DNA from: Struthidea cinerea
Lineage: Eukaryota; Chordata; Aves; Passeriformes; Corcoracidae
Length of the DNA: 64,000 bases
Direction: 5' to 3'
Assembly: GCA_013397865.1 (NCBI GenBank)
Contig: VZTI01002066.1
Coordinates: 1 to 64,000, forward strand
The notes below the pieces were generated by a model. It saw nothing but the letters and a program-made list of their open reading frames with translations. It had not been told where the DNA came from and did not search any database. Below, piece after piece: positions 54,682-63,199 of the stretch (positions are counted from its first letter, which is position 1; each line of letters opens with the position of its first letter). A program made the translations under genes and the position numbers.

Positions 54682-57600
54682 AAGGGAGACAACAAAAAGA
54701 TAGACAGAAATAAAACCCAAAGAAGATAAATGATGCACAGTACAATTACTTGCCACCCCTGATCCGTGCCCAGCCCACCCCTGAGCAGCAATCGGCTTCT
54801 TCTGGTTAGTTTCTCCAGTTTATGCACAGAGATATACTAACTTCCCAGGAAGAGAAAAATAAATCATTTTGTCCCAAGATGCGAAGAGAGCAGATTCCAA
54901 GAGCTATTCCTTAGTCACAGGCATGTTCCCTTTTTTTGTGGTTCAAAGGTGAGGGAGGGATATTGCCTCTAAACCATTGCCTCAGTGTGTTGTTGATGAA
55001 GCAGTGGTAATAGGGATTAATTTCTCTGGGCAATGCAGAGTACAGGCTGGAGTGGAAATGATACAGACAATAATTCTGTGAAAATGAACTGCCCGGTGTG
55101 CTCAGAGATGTTGCAGTGCTTCCTTCCCTTTTTTCCTTCTGCAGTGCTCATCAGCTGGTTATGATTCCAGAGACGGCTGGTTTCCCGAACTGAACTTTTG
55201 CCTTGCCAGCCTGCCACCTGTACTCGCATAGCAAAGCTAAGCAGCAAAGGCATTGAGGATGCAATAGGCAAGGCTAGAGATGGCTTCTCCTGCCTTTTAC
55301 CTGCATCAGTCAAGCCACAGCTGTTACCCATGAACAAAGTGAGAGCTCCACTGGCTGCAAGGCACAGTCCAGGCACAAATGTCCAAAGTGGACATGGATC
55401 TGGGGATGCAAAGAAAGTTCCAAGTCTGTCTTTATAATATCAGACCTCAAATGGTGGATAATGAGAAACATAGTGTAAGAGTCCTCTGAAAGGGATGGGG
55501 GTTAGTCTGATGAAAATTTTGACTGCACCTTGAATAGCTGCTAATTTGTTCAGTGCTTACTATGTGAACTGGGAAATATGGAGATCCATTTTCCTTAATC
55601 TGAAACAGTTTCTCACTTGGGAAGCCAAACTTTCATAAGACACCTATAGATGAGGTGGGAAAGAAGTCTGAGGTGGTCGAGATCTTCAAAGAGAAAGGGA
55701 TGAAGTGGTGTGAAAATTCTCAGCAAGGAGTCTGAATTTATTTCACATTGAAGAGGAAAGCTGCTTCTAATACTGTCTTGATGAAGTAAATGACTGGCTC
55801 TGAGCAAATTGGACTTGTGACCAATCAAACAAGGTTTGTGGAGGTCTGACCTAGGAAACTTGAAACTGTATGTGCTATGCTTTGGCTGATTCAGTCCAGA
55901 TTTGTTTATATGTATATAAAGTGGCTTAAAAGCTACACCTGGTTTTTTGTTCGATTTTTTTTCCCCAGACTTTAAAGGTAACAAGATCACAGTGACAGCT
56001 GAGTGTTGGTTAGCCTTGATCTGTTTTCAGAATGCTAGATGATACTCTTTTCCTTAGGTACATGGCTCAGGTCCCGGTTTTGTTGGGATCAGTGCGTATA
56101 TGAAGTATCGGTCTCTCCCTGCTGCACCCTGCCAGCCAAACCTGCATTGGCTGAGTCACTCATCCTGACTAAGAGCAGAAATGAACCACAGTGAAATTGA
56201 GGTACTTCTAGACAATGATGATCTGGGGAGCCTGATTTTGTCCTGCCTTTACTCTGTTGATTTTAAGCTTTGGAATATTCAGTCTAATGCTCCTGAATTA
56301 TGTAATTGCAGACAAAACAAAATTATAACAAAACTGGTGCCCCATGTGTCCAGGGGGAGCATGATTATAATCTTGTAATACAGTAGCAATGCCTGCAAAT
56401 GCGGGATGCTCGGTCTCTGAGTGAGACCAGAACGAGCCTGAAAGTCAGAAAGTGATCCTCTGCTGTCTGGGCTGCCCTCTTGTATTCCCCAACAAAGACT
56501 TCCTGAGTCTGCTAGAGCATTTTGACGCAAAGGTAAAATCATTTGCCCATTTGACAGAGGTCTCATCTGGAGAAAGATGTCTCTTCTTACCCACAGACCT
56601 GTTTCCCTTAGATTTACCTTTTCTCTATCCTGCTGCCCCCTCTTTGACATCATCACGCAACATCTAAGTAGATCTGATGGTGCCAGGAGTGCTGAAGTGC
56701 TTGAGCTGAGATACCAATCCAGTAAATTTAAATTATAATTGGTGACCCTAATATCTTTGGAAATTACATTAGAAGGCTTAGACTTTGAACAAAATGCTAC
56801 TGCAGATAGTATGCTTCAGGACAGCTGTTTGGTTTATACTAGAAAGGCAAATCTTTTGCTTGGAGCTCCTGGAGCTGCCCAGTTGCAGTCTCATGGATTG
56901 TGTGTGAAGCCTGAACAGGAACAGGTTCAATTCAGTGTTGCTGCCTATTTGCCAACTGAATCAGTGAGAACTGCAAACTATCTAGCAACTTCTGATTTCA
57001 GTTTTGATCTCTTCTTCCCATTGTTACAGTTGCTCAAGCTGGATTTCAGTTTGCTGACTACATTTCTAAAATGACACAGTATTAACGGGAAAGCACTTCA
57101 TCAATTGCCCTGAGTGCTCTATCACTTCAGCAGGCTCTTCAAAAAAAACCACACAAGACGGCTAAGAATTATGTAATATATTATATGCGTCATTATATGA
57201 CTTCCTACGTTTGGTTTTTCCCAAATGTACTGACTCAGAGGTGATGAGAACATTAAGCAGCACCAGTCTCTACAGCCAGCCTGTGCTCAGTGAGGCCCAC
57301 TGCATGACATGCAGTTAGCTCTGTGTCATGAAGCCTTCATAGGACAGCACTGATCCCTTGGAGTGAGTGGAGTGGAGGCCAGTGAGACAAGAGGCTGCTG
57401 TAGCACAGCAGACAGATTAGAGATAAAGAGATATGCCTTTGATCTGCTTGGAGATGAGAAAACAAGGCGGAGTTCTTTTGGCTGCCTTCAGCTTCCATGA
57501 GGAAGGGTTCTATCATGAAGAAGGCAGGCTCTTCTGGGAGGTGCACAAGGACAGCACTAGCAAGATAAAGCTGCATGATGGAGCATTCCCACAGTACTAA

Positions 57601-60600
57601 GGGAGCCTTTTTTTCCTCAAGGGTACTCTGCACAGGGGACACCACTGTCCTTGGAGATGTCTGCAGCTTAACTCCTCAGACAGCAACCCAAGAGAGAAGA
57701 AGGGTTGGCCTGGGCAACCTCTGGAGGTCCCTTCCAGCCAAAGTGTTCTACCTCTATATGAATCTGTATAGACAGACCCTCTCTCACTTCAGCTGCCACA
57801 GACCCATCTTTTCCAATTTACAACTTAATTTTCTCCCTTGCCATGGTGAAGATCTAAGTGACCAGTGATGCTTTTCCTTGTAACCACAGCTGAGCTTCAG
57901 GGAACACAGTGTACTGTCTTAGTCCAGCCTGCAAACTGACTTCAGCCTCTGAGCTCTCAGTGAGAAACAAGACCTCCTCAAGCCTGCCTCTTTCTTCTAA
58001 ATAATTTTTCTGTCCAAATCTATGTTGCATTAAGAATAGAAGTGAGGACTGTGGCTTTCTCATCAACATTTTGGAATGCAGTAAGTGCTGAAAAAATCAA
58101 TTTCTGAATGGTGATAAGATTTGCGGACATCTGTTTCAGCACTCCATTAACCACAGATTTCCTAATTGAGCAAAGCCAATTGATAGCAAGGCAAGACAGA
58201 GACACCTGCACCTCACTGTTTTCATGCCTAAGTACTCATGTATGACTACAGGTTCTCCTTCCATTGCAATTTACTGACATAATTGCAAGCCCTGGCTGGG
58301 GAGATTTTTACTTCCAAACACTTCAGCTGGTTCTGGTCTCAGCCTTCTCATCAGCTGTTTTGCTCAATGCAGGAAGTATTTGATAAGCAAAACTCTTTCT
58401 TCAAGCCTTTTTTTCTCAGGAGTGTGTTCTAAAACAGCAATAAACTCCTGTCTACCTTTCTCATTCCCCAGGATAATACTGATTGCCAGTGCTCAGTCAG
58501 ATCTGATCTCTTCCTTAATTAGATTATGTAGGATCTCTAGGTAGTACACATCTTCAACCAACCATGTCAGGACCGATGCAAAGGGTTTTGATCTACTTTA
58601 ATCACACCCTAGAGCTGAAGAGACTGTATCTCCTCCCTTGCTTGTCATACACAAATGAAACTGTACATGCTACCACCATCACTAACTCATGTTCTTTTCC
58701 ATATGCCTTAGGAAGATAAACCAGAGAGAAAAAAGAGTTCTGAAGCTGTCTTTAGGAGATGAATCCCCTGCCTGGAATGGGAACTTCTGCTCTGAGACCA
58801 TCAGAAAACCCTCTGAGCTGGAGCAAGGCTGAAGGCTCCCAAGGTGCCATCTGGCATCATCCCAAAGACCAGATGGGTGCTACTTTCTCATGCACTGTAC
58901 CTACTTCTGGATCACTCCCTACATGCAGAGTGCTATACCAATAGGTGCATATAACAATAGGCACTGGTGATGTCACGACCCAGGTGCTTTTTCTGGATCT
59001 TCCCACTTTTTCCAGTGATATTTGAGAAGAGTTAACACAAGATTTAGCTCAGATCACTATCAGCAAATGTGCAGAGAAATACCTCCAACTTTCCTGGAGC
59101 ATGGCAACTTCTCAGAAGCTTGGGCCAGCTCCACTGTCGCAGCTGTGCCTATGATAATACAGATCAGCCTTAGAGCTGTGCCAGTGAATGCACACAGAAG
59201 ATTTGTGACTGAATACAAGGTCTGGTTCATTGAACGGAAAAGTCAACCTCAAGAAGCAAGCATATACAGCAAGTTACTGTAGCAGACAGTAATTCAGAGG
59301 AAATAGGGGGTTGCCTAGGACCCTGCCTGCCTGTCTTAAATGTATTGACAGATATCAGTGGCACTAGTGCTCTTGATCACAGAGCATATGTGCATGTGCC
59401 ATGGACAAGTACATTCCCTCCCTCTGGCTCCATGCATACGTGATGCCTCAGCATGCTCTCAGCATTCAGAGTGATCAGCCCTGGTGTCTGTGCTATTAGA
59501 TATTAAAGGCATGGCAGGGATCTGACAGAAATTTCCCACCTCTGCAAGTTGCACATGTGGCATCTTTTTATGCCATCAATATGGAAGAAAAGACCTACCA
59601 GTACAAGCTCAGGCCTAGCTCATATCTTTTCTATTTTATATGTTTCAGCTGCATTGTTATCTTTGAACCTGTATCATTCAGCGCATCAACGCAGGGAATG
59701 TGGAGAGCTGAGGTGAATACAACCTTCAGACCTCTAATTAAGGGTATGAAAGCTTCTAAATTATCTAACTTTCACACCTGGTTCTACTGTGATAACACTC
59801 ATGAGATGTAAAAGTAGAGCTACTTCACTAACCACCTAAATTATCAATGACATTACACTGTACTCTATTAAGGCACAGGAATCCTTTTATCTGTTCAACC
59901 ATATCTCTTTGGAGTAAATGAGTTTGATTAACACACATCACTGCAGTTCCATCAGGCCTACACAGCTGAGGCCTGAAGTTTAGAGTCCCTATATAGGTAT
60001 TTAAGTAACATTCTTTGTTTTTCCTACTACACAGATCTCTAAACTCATGTCACCTCTGTCTAATTAGCTCACATTAGAGAAATTATAGCTTGGCAGCAGA
60101 ACCTGGCCTTCTGAGGCTGTCTTGCCAATGCTTCTGCTGTTTCAGAAACAGCACCTGCTTTCATGGAAGTGAACCAAGAAATTTGTGAGAATTTGCTCCT
60201 AGAGGTCATCAGTTGTGTTCTGATGTGATCACTAGAGCTCATCGAAATAAGCAAAGGTGTGAGAAAGCAAGAAATGGGTGTAGCACAACTATTCAACTCT
60301 ATATTGTGAGTGAGCCAAAGAAAAGCTGCTCTGGACCAGCTGAGTACACCAAGTCAGGCTGAATTACTTCACCATTTACATCTTTGAGCTAGTTAGCTCA
60401 CTTGCAGCATCCCCTGCCACAGGATTTGTCCCATACAGCTGAGCACTTATATTCCCACCAGACTGCAGAGGAAGGTCGCTGTCCTCAGTTTGCCTTTGCC
60501 TTTGCTGGGCTTTTTAAAGCCATATGGCCCTGATGGCAGTCTGTACAGAGCAAAGAAACAGAGAGGTCTGACTCTGCTCTGTGTGGCACGTGGGCACTGT

Positions 60601-63199
60601 AATGTCTCACTTGAGAAATAAAAAAGGATATAAAGGCACAGAAATTAGAATACATGGTTTGACTGGAGACTAGCCAGGTGTGTGTTTAACTTCCCTGGCT
60701 GTTCAAACCCTGTAGGTGCCTGTGCACTGAGCTGAAGGTTAACTCCTCAGAGAGCCTACGTGCCTTTGTGGTCACTGCGACATGTTTCTCAGAACGTCCT
60801 TGCAGGGTTGTCTGCACCCAATCTCTCAGACTGCACCACACTCAAAAAAAAGGGAGCAGGAATGGGTTTGATCACTCCTTTCCAATCACTCCCTGGACCA
60901 GGGTTTTCAAGTCCCTCCACCCAAGTTTGTTAGGTAGCTGCTGAGACTCACTGGGTCCTTCTGCATTCTGGGTACTCCTTCAAGGATTGTCCCCAACCTG
61001 GAAGGGATGTCTGACCCTGAGAGATTTCACCTGGGATCTAGGAAGGTTGAAAACCAGTTTCCTGATTTTTCCGAAGGCCCATGTCCCAAAAAATGCATCA
61101 CCAGTTCTTCAAGAAGGAGGGCTGCAATGACCTAGCTTAAATGACATGACTGCTGGGGCTCCTAGAATTATTCCAAGTAAAGTCAGGTTGAAGTAGACAG
61201 TTGAGGAAAGAACTGGAAAAAAACCTGAGTTCTTCATGTGTTGTTTTTGTTTGGTTTTTACCTAGTTCTTCTCACAACTTTCCTGTTAAACAGTCCTAGA
61301 GCAATTTTCAGTACTTGATAAATTGTTATGAACAATGTTGAAACAACTCAGCATTATGTGAGAATGATGTTAGTTATGATTTGAATTTGCTGTGACTTCC
61401 ATGTCAGTGAACTAAGGAATCCAGGGGGAGTTCATCTGGAGTTATTGTTAAAAAACTCTGCTGCTGATAACATGCTAAGATCATCTTGACTTTTTTCTCT
61501 TCTGCCCTAGCTGCTCAATTCCCAGGTCTTTCTGGGGTTTTTCCCCCCCCCTTTTTTTTTTAAGTTAAAAAAATCTGTAAATCAGAGGTCAGTTACAGAC
61601 CAACTTTATCAGAGATTTGTTTTACTCTACTTTGGCAGTTGTCTGTAAAAGTGCATACTTGTAAGCTATTGGGGAAAGCACCTAACAAAAAAATCCTCTC
61701 AATTATTTATAAAAGCAGTTTGCCTTCATGTGCTGCTGAGAGAAACTAAGCATCCTGATGAATTAGTGATTACTCACTATTTAAAAGGCAGGATTTACAT
61801 GACACACAACTTCTCAAAATGGGAATGTCCACAAAATTATTTATCTTTTAACTAGATGCTATAACCTGCCTGTTAGTTCAGCTCCTAAAGTAGCACAGAA
61901 ATGTCTTGAAGATAGCAAGGTTCTTAATTTAGCAAGGTGGGGAAACATTTTTCTGCAGCACCATTGCTACACTAGGCAGATGAAATGTGGATCTGAAATG
62001 TCCAGATGTTTTCCAGTTTCAGATGAATTAATGAGGAATTATCTATGTGACATGAATAGTCCAGTGCAACATCACATATATGCAAGTTTCCTGTGCCCCT
62101 GCACTTCTGAAATAGGTGGACCACTTCCTCTGCTTTAAAAAGACAGTCTTGCTCTATATGTAAATCATGAGAAAAAAGTCATGGTCTTTCACACCTAGAA
62201 TACTCAGTTTTAGAATTTTTGGTTGCTGCAGGCATGTATGTTTCAACTGAAAGGGAGCCATAAAAGCACATTTTGTGTAGAACACTGAACATCTTTCAGG
62301 ACTGTGGCTATTTCAACATTCTCACTTAAAAACACTATTACCAGCCTTGCAATTCTGCATGTTTTGAAATAATCACAGAGCTCCTATTTTTGTTTGCACC
62401 ATGCTGAAACTTCAGAAGACAGCTTGGTCAGAGGTGACACAGAAGCCCATTACTGTTTTTATTAGATGTTTCCAACTTTATATATCCATCTCTGCCTGGA
62501 CTGTTTCTTATTAAGCACACTAAGAGTATGTTTAATAAAAACAAACCAGAAATAGTAAATTTATGTATTTATACAGATTTAATCCTCCTAAATGATGCAC
62601 AGAAATTAAACAGTTATGAATTTTCTTCTGCTCATTTTTCTGTGTAGACCATTTCACCTACACACTTACAGGGTTCTCAAAGTCATTCTGACCAGCCTGA
62701 AGTTATAATTTCCTATTCTCAAAAAGACATGGGAAGGTTAAATTTTTAAAGAAAGCGAGAACATATTTCTTTTGAAACATAGCCATTTCAATTAATTTCT
62801 GGAAGTTAAAATTACCCACTTTTAATTGAAAAATAAAACCACAAAAACAAACCCACACACCTCTTCCTTCTTAAAAAAATGTGCCCAGCACTGTAGGATC
62901 CACAAACTTAACTAAACTGATTACAAAAGTCAGTTAAACCAGCATGGGACTCTAATGAAGTCCAAAACAGAAGCAGACACAAGTCTTTCCGAAAATAAGA
63001 GCTGGGGTAGGATGTAACTAGCATTTAGAAAAAAACCTCTAACCAAACAAAACAACAGTAACTAAAAAACCAAACCACAACAAAAAAAGCAAAGCCTTGG
63101 ACAAACACAGATGAGCTTACCTTTAAAGAGTGAGAGGAACAAGGATGACCAGAGATACAGTGCAGAATAAACAAATGCCAAGAACTTTTCTGTGAGCAT
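6303..63199 (-). CDS. CHRNA8: CHRNA8, neuronal acetylcholine receptor subunit alpha-8 (10 coding exons, 511 aa, complete)
   Basis: The spliced CDS joins ten minus-strand exons (listed separately) into 1536 nt with one open frame. It encodes a pentameric ligand-gated cation channel subunit that acts at the neuronal plasma membrane, as a homomer or with alpha7. Seen in precursor numbering: signal peptide about 1-30; loop D W85; loop A Y123; Cys-loop C158 and C172; loop B W179; loop C Y218, C220-C221, Y225; M1 about 240-262; M2 about 268-289 with E268 (-1'), T275 (6'), L278 (9'), V282 (13'), E289 (20'); M3 about 304-324; cytoplasmic loop about 325-470; M4 about 475-497. The M2 sequence is of the alpha7 type, which family knowledge links to high calcium permeability and block by snake alpha-bungarotoxin. 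Alpha8 rather than alpha7 is inferred from recalled chicken sequences: VELQLSLLQIIDV, SWTHSGWLIDL and the SCKYSY-containing loop. No stop, frameshift or missing key residue is present. Confidence 0.95.
8133..8155 (+). repeat. Short (AAT)n tract
   Basis: Imperfect aataataatagtaataata run of about 23 bp. Confidence 0.8.
8295..8883 (+). mobile_element. Solo LTR, avian ERVL family, essentially full length
   Basis: It begins TGTCATGGTTTTGGCTGGAA and ends AAATTATGACA, giving TG...CA ends with matching TGTCAT/ATGACA inverted tips. Inside are GTAGCTGGTACAGTGC, GGACAGCTGACCTGAACTAG and AAAGGGATATTCC. A TATAAA box lies at 8538-8543. GGTGGTGAGCAATTTTATTG, an AT-rich tract and CTCAACCCACAAAGT follow, in the order of the common avian ERVL LTR. 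Flanks atcat and gtcct match at three of five positions, so the target duplication is decayed. No internal retroviral sequence adjoins it. Confidence 0.88.
10612..11125 (-). mobile_element. Solo LTR with 5-bp target duplication (514 bp)
   Basis: The plus strand starts TGTCCTAGTTTGGAC and ends CCCTAAGACA, so the termini are near-perfect inverted TGTCYTAG. The flanks are cttct on both sides (10607-10611 and 11126-11130). Adding one base gives acttct on both sides, so 5 or 6 bp. On the minus strand an AATAAATAAATAG run (10733-10741) fits the R-region polyadenylation signal, which sets the orientation. Homopolymer runs and one ambiguous base (N at 10912) sit inside. A fragment of the same family lies at 2465-2550. 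Confidence 0.85.
12728..12837 (-). CDS. CHRNA8: CHRNA8 exon 9 (M3)
   Basis: A 110-nt exon, acceptor gcttgcag and donor gtaagc, encodes A302-W338. QYFASIMVIVGLSVVVTVLV is the M3 helix. LQFHHHDPQAGKMPKW starts the cytoplasmic loop. QFHHHDPQAG is alpha8-like (alpha7 has QYHHHDPDGG as recalled). It lies about 10.6 kb from exon 8 and 5.9 kb from exon 10, so it sits alone in a repeat-rich stretch. Confidence 0.97.
17365..17386 (+). repeat. (TTTG)n microsatellite
   Basis: A ttgttttgtttgtttgtttg run of about five units in intron 8. Confidence 0.85.
19606..19745 (-). mobile_element. CR1-type LINE 3' fragment, diverged
   Basis: TTAGAATAATAGAATAATTT, then AACACCTCTAAAATAATTGA and GTTCAACCATTCACCTAACA, matches the reversed CR1 tail that usually reads GACCTCTAAGATCATTGAGTCCAACC. 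Divergence is high and the right end is uncertain. Confidence 0.75.
23398..23484 (-). CDS. CHRNA8: CHRNA8 exon 8 (M2 pore and M2-M3 loop)
   Basis: An 87-nt exon, acceptor ccctccag and donor gtaagt, encodes residues 273-301 plus one base. It holds [20 protein letters not shown], the pore-lining M2 helix with the leucine gate L278 and outer-ring E289. TSDSVPLI, the M2-M3 coupling loop, follows. As far as I can judge this stretch is identical to alpha7, so it supports channel function but not alpha8 identity. Confidence 0.98.
23485..24790 (-). other. CHRNA8 intron 7 (1.3 kb)
   Basis: GT-AG intron (gtaagt...ccag). No repeat or other feature recognised. Confidence 0.9.
24791..24985 (-). CDS. CHRNA8: CHRNA8 exon 7 (loop C, M1, start of M2)
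   Basis: A 195-nt exon, acceptor tctgtag and donor gtaagt, encodes residues 208-272 plus one base. It begins VPGKRNEMYYECCKEPYPDV, giving loop C with Y218, the vicinal disulfide C220-C221 and Y225. [20 protein letters not shown] opens M1, and LPADSGEKISLG leads into M2. The vicinal cysteines define an alpha subunit. Met216, next to the loop C tyrosine, is Leu in chicken alpha8 as I recall it. Confidence 0.98.
24986..26675 (-). other. CHRNA8 intron 6 (1.7 kb)
   Basis: GT-AG intron (gtaaat...tgtag). No repeat or other feature recognised. Confidence 0.9.
26676..26843 (-). CDS. CHRNA8: CHRNA8 exon 6 (Cys-loop, loop B)
   Basis: A 168-nt exon, acceptor tctacag and donor gtaaat, encodes residues 152-207 plus one base. 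It carries the Cys-loop C158...C172 with WFPFDVQK between the cysteines, then KFGSWTHSGWLIDLQM with the loop B tryptophan W179. ISNYISNGEWDLVG closes it. The THSGWLIDL block distinguishes alpha8 from alpha7 (TYGGWSLDL as recalled from chicken). Open sequence runs on past the donor into the intron but diverges from the family there, which fixes the exon end. Confidence 0.98.
26844..28032 (-). other. CHRNA8 intron 5 (1.2 kb)
   Basis: GT-AG intron (gtaggg...acag), the shortest in the gene. No repeat recognised. Confidence 0.9.
28033..28112 (-). CDS. CHRNA8: CHRNA8 exon 5
   Basis: An 80-nt exon, acceptor attacag and donor gtaggg (weaker than the others because +4 is not A), encodes S125-P151 plus one base of G152. 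It begins ADERFDATFHTNVLV, which is nearly invariant in alpha7 and alpha8. NYSGSCQYIPPG follows and includes a likely N-glycosylation sequon N141-Y-S and the non-loop cysteine C146. Frame enters in phase 2 and leaves in phase 1. Confidence 0.97.
28113..30447 (-). other. CHRNA8 intron 4 (2.3 kb)
   Basis: GT-AG intron (gtaagc...ttacag). A decayed CR1-like ORF2 segment on the plus strand fills much of it. Confidence 0.9.
29020..29600 (+). mobile_element. Decayed CR1-clade LINE, ORF2 (linker and reverse transcriptase) remnant
   Basis: One frame reads IIKDIKGNKKGFYKYKGTRK (29023 on), matching the conserved CR1 linker of the DVKDNKKGFYKYIG type. After a gap, the nucleotides actgaaaggactggccgaaa and attatagacacatcagccta, and later aatttcagcatg, match CR1/L3 RT motifs of the LKELAE, NYRPISLTS and SQHGF types. 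Stops and shifts are frequent. It may extend toward 30.1 kb, but that part is not convincing. Confidence 0.7.
30448..30557 (-). CDS. CHRNA8: CHRNA8 exon 4 (loop A)
   Basis: A 110-nt exon, acceptor cccacag and donor gtaagc, encodes residues 89-124 plus two bases of S125. It reads SWVDVYLSWDQYEYPG, then the RFPADQIWVPDILLYNS segment. Y123 is the conserved loop A tyrosine of the principal agonist face, and WxPD is the family signature. DQYEYPGVQNL differs from alpha7 (NVSEYPGVKNV as recalled), in line with alpha8. Confidence 0.97.
30558..32205 (-). other. CHRNA8 intron 3 (1.6 kb)
   Basis: GT-AG intron (gtgagt...cacag). No repeat recognised. Confidence 0.9.
32206..32250 (-). CDS. CHRNA8: CHRNA8 exon 3 (45-nt exon, loop D)
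   Basis: A 45-nt exon encodes DEKNQVLITNAWLQM, residues 74-88. It carries W85, the loop D tryptophan of the complementary face of the agonist site. The acceptor is a pyrimidine-rich tract ending caaag and the donor is gtgagt. It is phase 0 on both sides, so skipping it would remove 15 residues without a frameshift. The size matches the conserved 45-nt third exon of nicotinic receptor genes. Confidence 0.97.
35855..36416 (-). mobile_element. Nested solo LTR (class II, ERVK-like) with perfect 6-bp target duplication
   Basis: A 562-bp block, TGTCTCTTTG...CCCCAACA, is flanked on both sides by gagatc (35849-35854 and 36417-36422). Removing it and one gagatc restores the host LTR's GGATGCAGAGATCCACCCGC reading. 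Read on the minus strand it begins TGTTGGGGTGTCCTGGCAAA and has AATAAA within gcgaataaatatctcc (near 36100). Its U3 carries a duplicated block. Six-bp duplications are typical of ERVK-like elements. Confidence 0.9.
36253..36349 (-). repeat. 57-bp tandem duplication in the nested LTR U3
   Basis: The run aaccaatacacatttgtata with gagatancataaaccgaggg occurs at 36253 and again at 36310, a 57-bp period, with one difference in the core (tacc versus tatc). In element orientation it lies roughly 70-165 bp from the LTR 5' end, the usual place for enhancer repeats. Confidence 0.9.
36549..36765 (+). repeat. 46-47-bp tandem units inside the host LTR
   Basis: Units start at 36549, 36596, 36642, 36688 and 36734. 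Each opens with (g/c)AGGACTGC or GAGAACTG, then a CCCGTGGAAG-like block and GACCCACGCTGGAGCAG-like block. About four full units and a partial one are present, each diverged from the next. Confidence 0.85.
47280..47419 (-). CDS. CHRNA8: CHRNA8 exon 2 (start of extracellular domain)
   Basis: This 140-nt exon matches the usual exon 2 length of alpha7-type receptor genes. The acceptor is a long pyrimidine run ending ctctag and the donor is gtaagt. It encodes residues V27-V73: the end of the signal region, then RLYRELLRNYNRLERP, the N-terminal helix, and the first beta strand VELQLSLLQIIDV. NDSQP keeps the conserved N-glycosylation sequon N-D-S. In alpha7 as I recall it, the strand reads VYFTLSLMQIMDV, so this exon is one of the clearest alpha8 discriminators. 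The nearby AG sites further into the exon (cag, cag, ggag) would shorten it or break the phase. Confidence 0.95.
50510..51250 (+). mobile_element. Decayed CR1 LINE, reverse transcriptase to 3' part of ORF2
   Basis: Translation in shifting frames gives DVYLKFSKTFDTISEKF (CR1 DVYLDFSKAFDTVSH type), then MLFNIVMNDV and a degraded FADDTKLGG-like block. LTISQQCTLVAKVTSILSCN, SRSKRGD and LLSTGDTHLECWIQCWG follow, matching the CR1 order SQQCALVAKKAN, SRSREV and LYSALVRPHLEYCVQFW. Many stops and shifts show it is long dead. Confidence 0.85.
52782..52806 (+). repeat. (CA)n microsatellite
   Basis: About 12 uninterrupted AC units. Confidence 0.98.
53204..53226 (+). repeat. (TG)n microsatellite, interrupted
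   Basis: tgtgtgtgtctgtgtgtgtg with one interruption, about 400 bp from the CA tract. Confidence 0.95.
54467..54835 (-). mobile_element. ERVL-type LTR fragment, inverted, truncated
   Basis: The left edge TGTTGTGGTTTAACCTCACG is the complement of the avian ERVL LTR 3' end. GAGTACCACACAATCATTTG and GCTCACAATCTCCCTCAATG follow, then an AT-rich tract, GATGCACAGTACAATTACTT and CCAGTTTATGCACAGAG near the TATA region. The U3 5' part is missing. It is the same family as 8295-8883 and 1-183. Confidence 0.8.
54589..54680 (+). repeat. Compound (AAT)n-(GAT)n trinucleotide tract
   Basis: About six AAT units at 54589-54606, a transition with atgataatgatggtgg, then 20 pure TGA units at 54621-54680. It sits where the intact ERVL LTR has its AT-rich ATT tract. 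The polyaspartate frame over it is meaningless. Confidence 0.97.
57465..57775 (+). mobile_element. CR1 LINE 3' region, diverged
   Basis: GGCAGGCTCTTCTGGGAGGT, CTGTCCTTGGAGATGTCTGC, GGTTGGCCTGGGCAACCTCT and GGAGGTCCCTTCCAGCCAAA keep the order of the CR1 3' UTR. The expected ATTCTATG repeats remain only as ttctacctctatatgaatct. Confidence 0.85.
63121..63199 (-). CDS. CHRNA8: CHRNA8 exon 1 (start codon and signal peptide)
   Basis: This exon has 26 codons plus one base, starting at ATG 63197-63199 with MLTEKFLAFVYSALYLWSSL, a hydrophobic stretch of signal-peptide type. It ends CTTTAAAG followed by a strong donor gtaagc. The leftover G joins exon 2 TC to make Val27. Two points support it: the phase-1 join is the one I recall for mammalian CHRNA7 exon 1, and the joined residues KVSQQGESQRRLYREL line up with alpha7 HVSLQGEFQRKLYKEL. 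Cleavage is expected near Gln30/Gly31. A second in-frame ATG lies 90 nt upstream (63287-63289) and would add 30 residues. I prefer the inner one because it puts the hydrophobic core near the N-terminus. The exon was placed by frame and composition, not by long similarity, so it is less certain than the others. Confidence 0.8.

Larger units (their letters stand above)
47420..63120 (-). other. CHRNA8 intron 1 (15.7 kb)
   Basis: GT-AG intron (gtaagc...ctctag), the longest of the gene. It contains a decayed CR1 RT (50.5 kb), CA/GT tracts (52.8, 53.2 kb), an LTR fragment with a trinucleotide tract (54.5 kb) and a CR1 tail (57.5 kb). The rest is unremarkable. Confidence 0.85.

Noticed and set aside
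54433..54729. Polyaspartate open frame (and polyserine/polyisoleucine frames opposite)
   Set aside because: Produced solely by the TGA trinucleotide tract in an LTR fragment.
6303..63199. Assignment of the gene to CHRNA7
   Set aside because: Exons 7 and 8 fit either paralogue, but exon 2, the loop B region, the end of M3 and the cytoplasmic loop match alpha8 as recalled and not alpha7.
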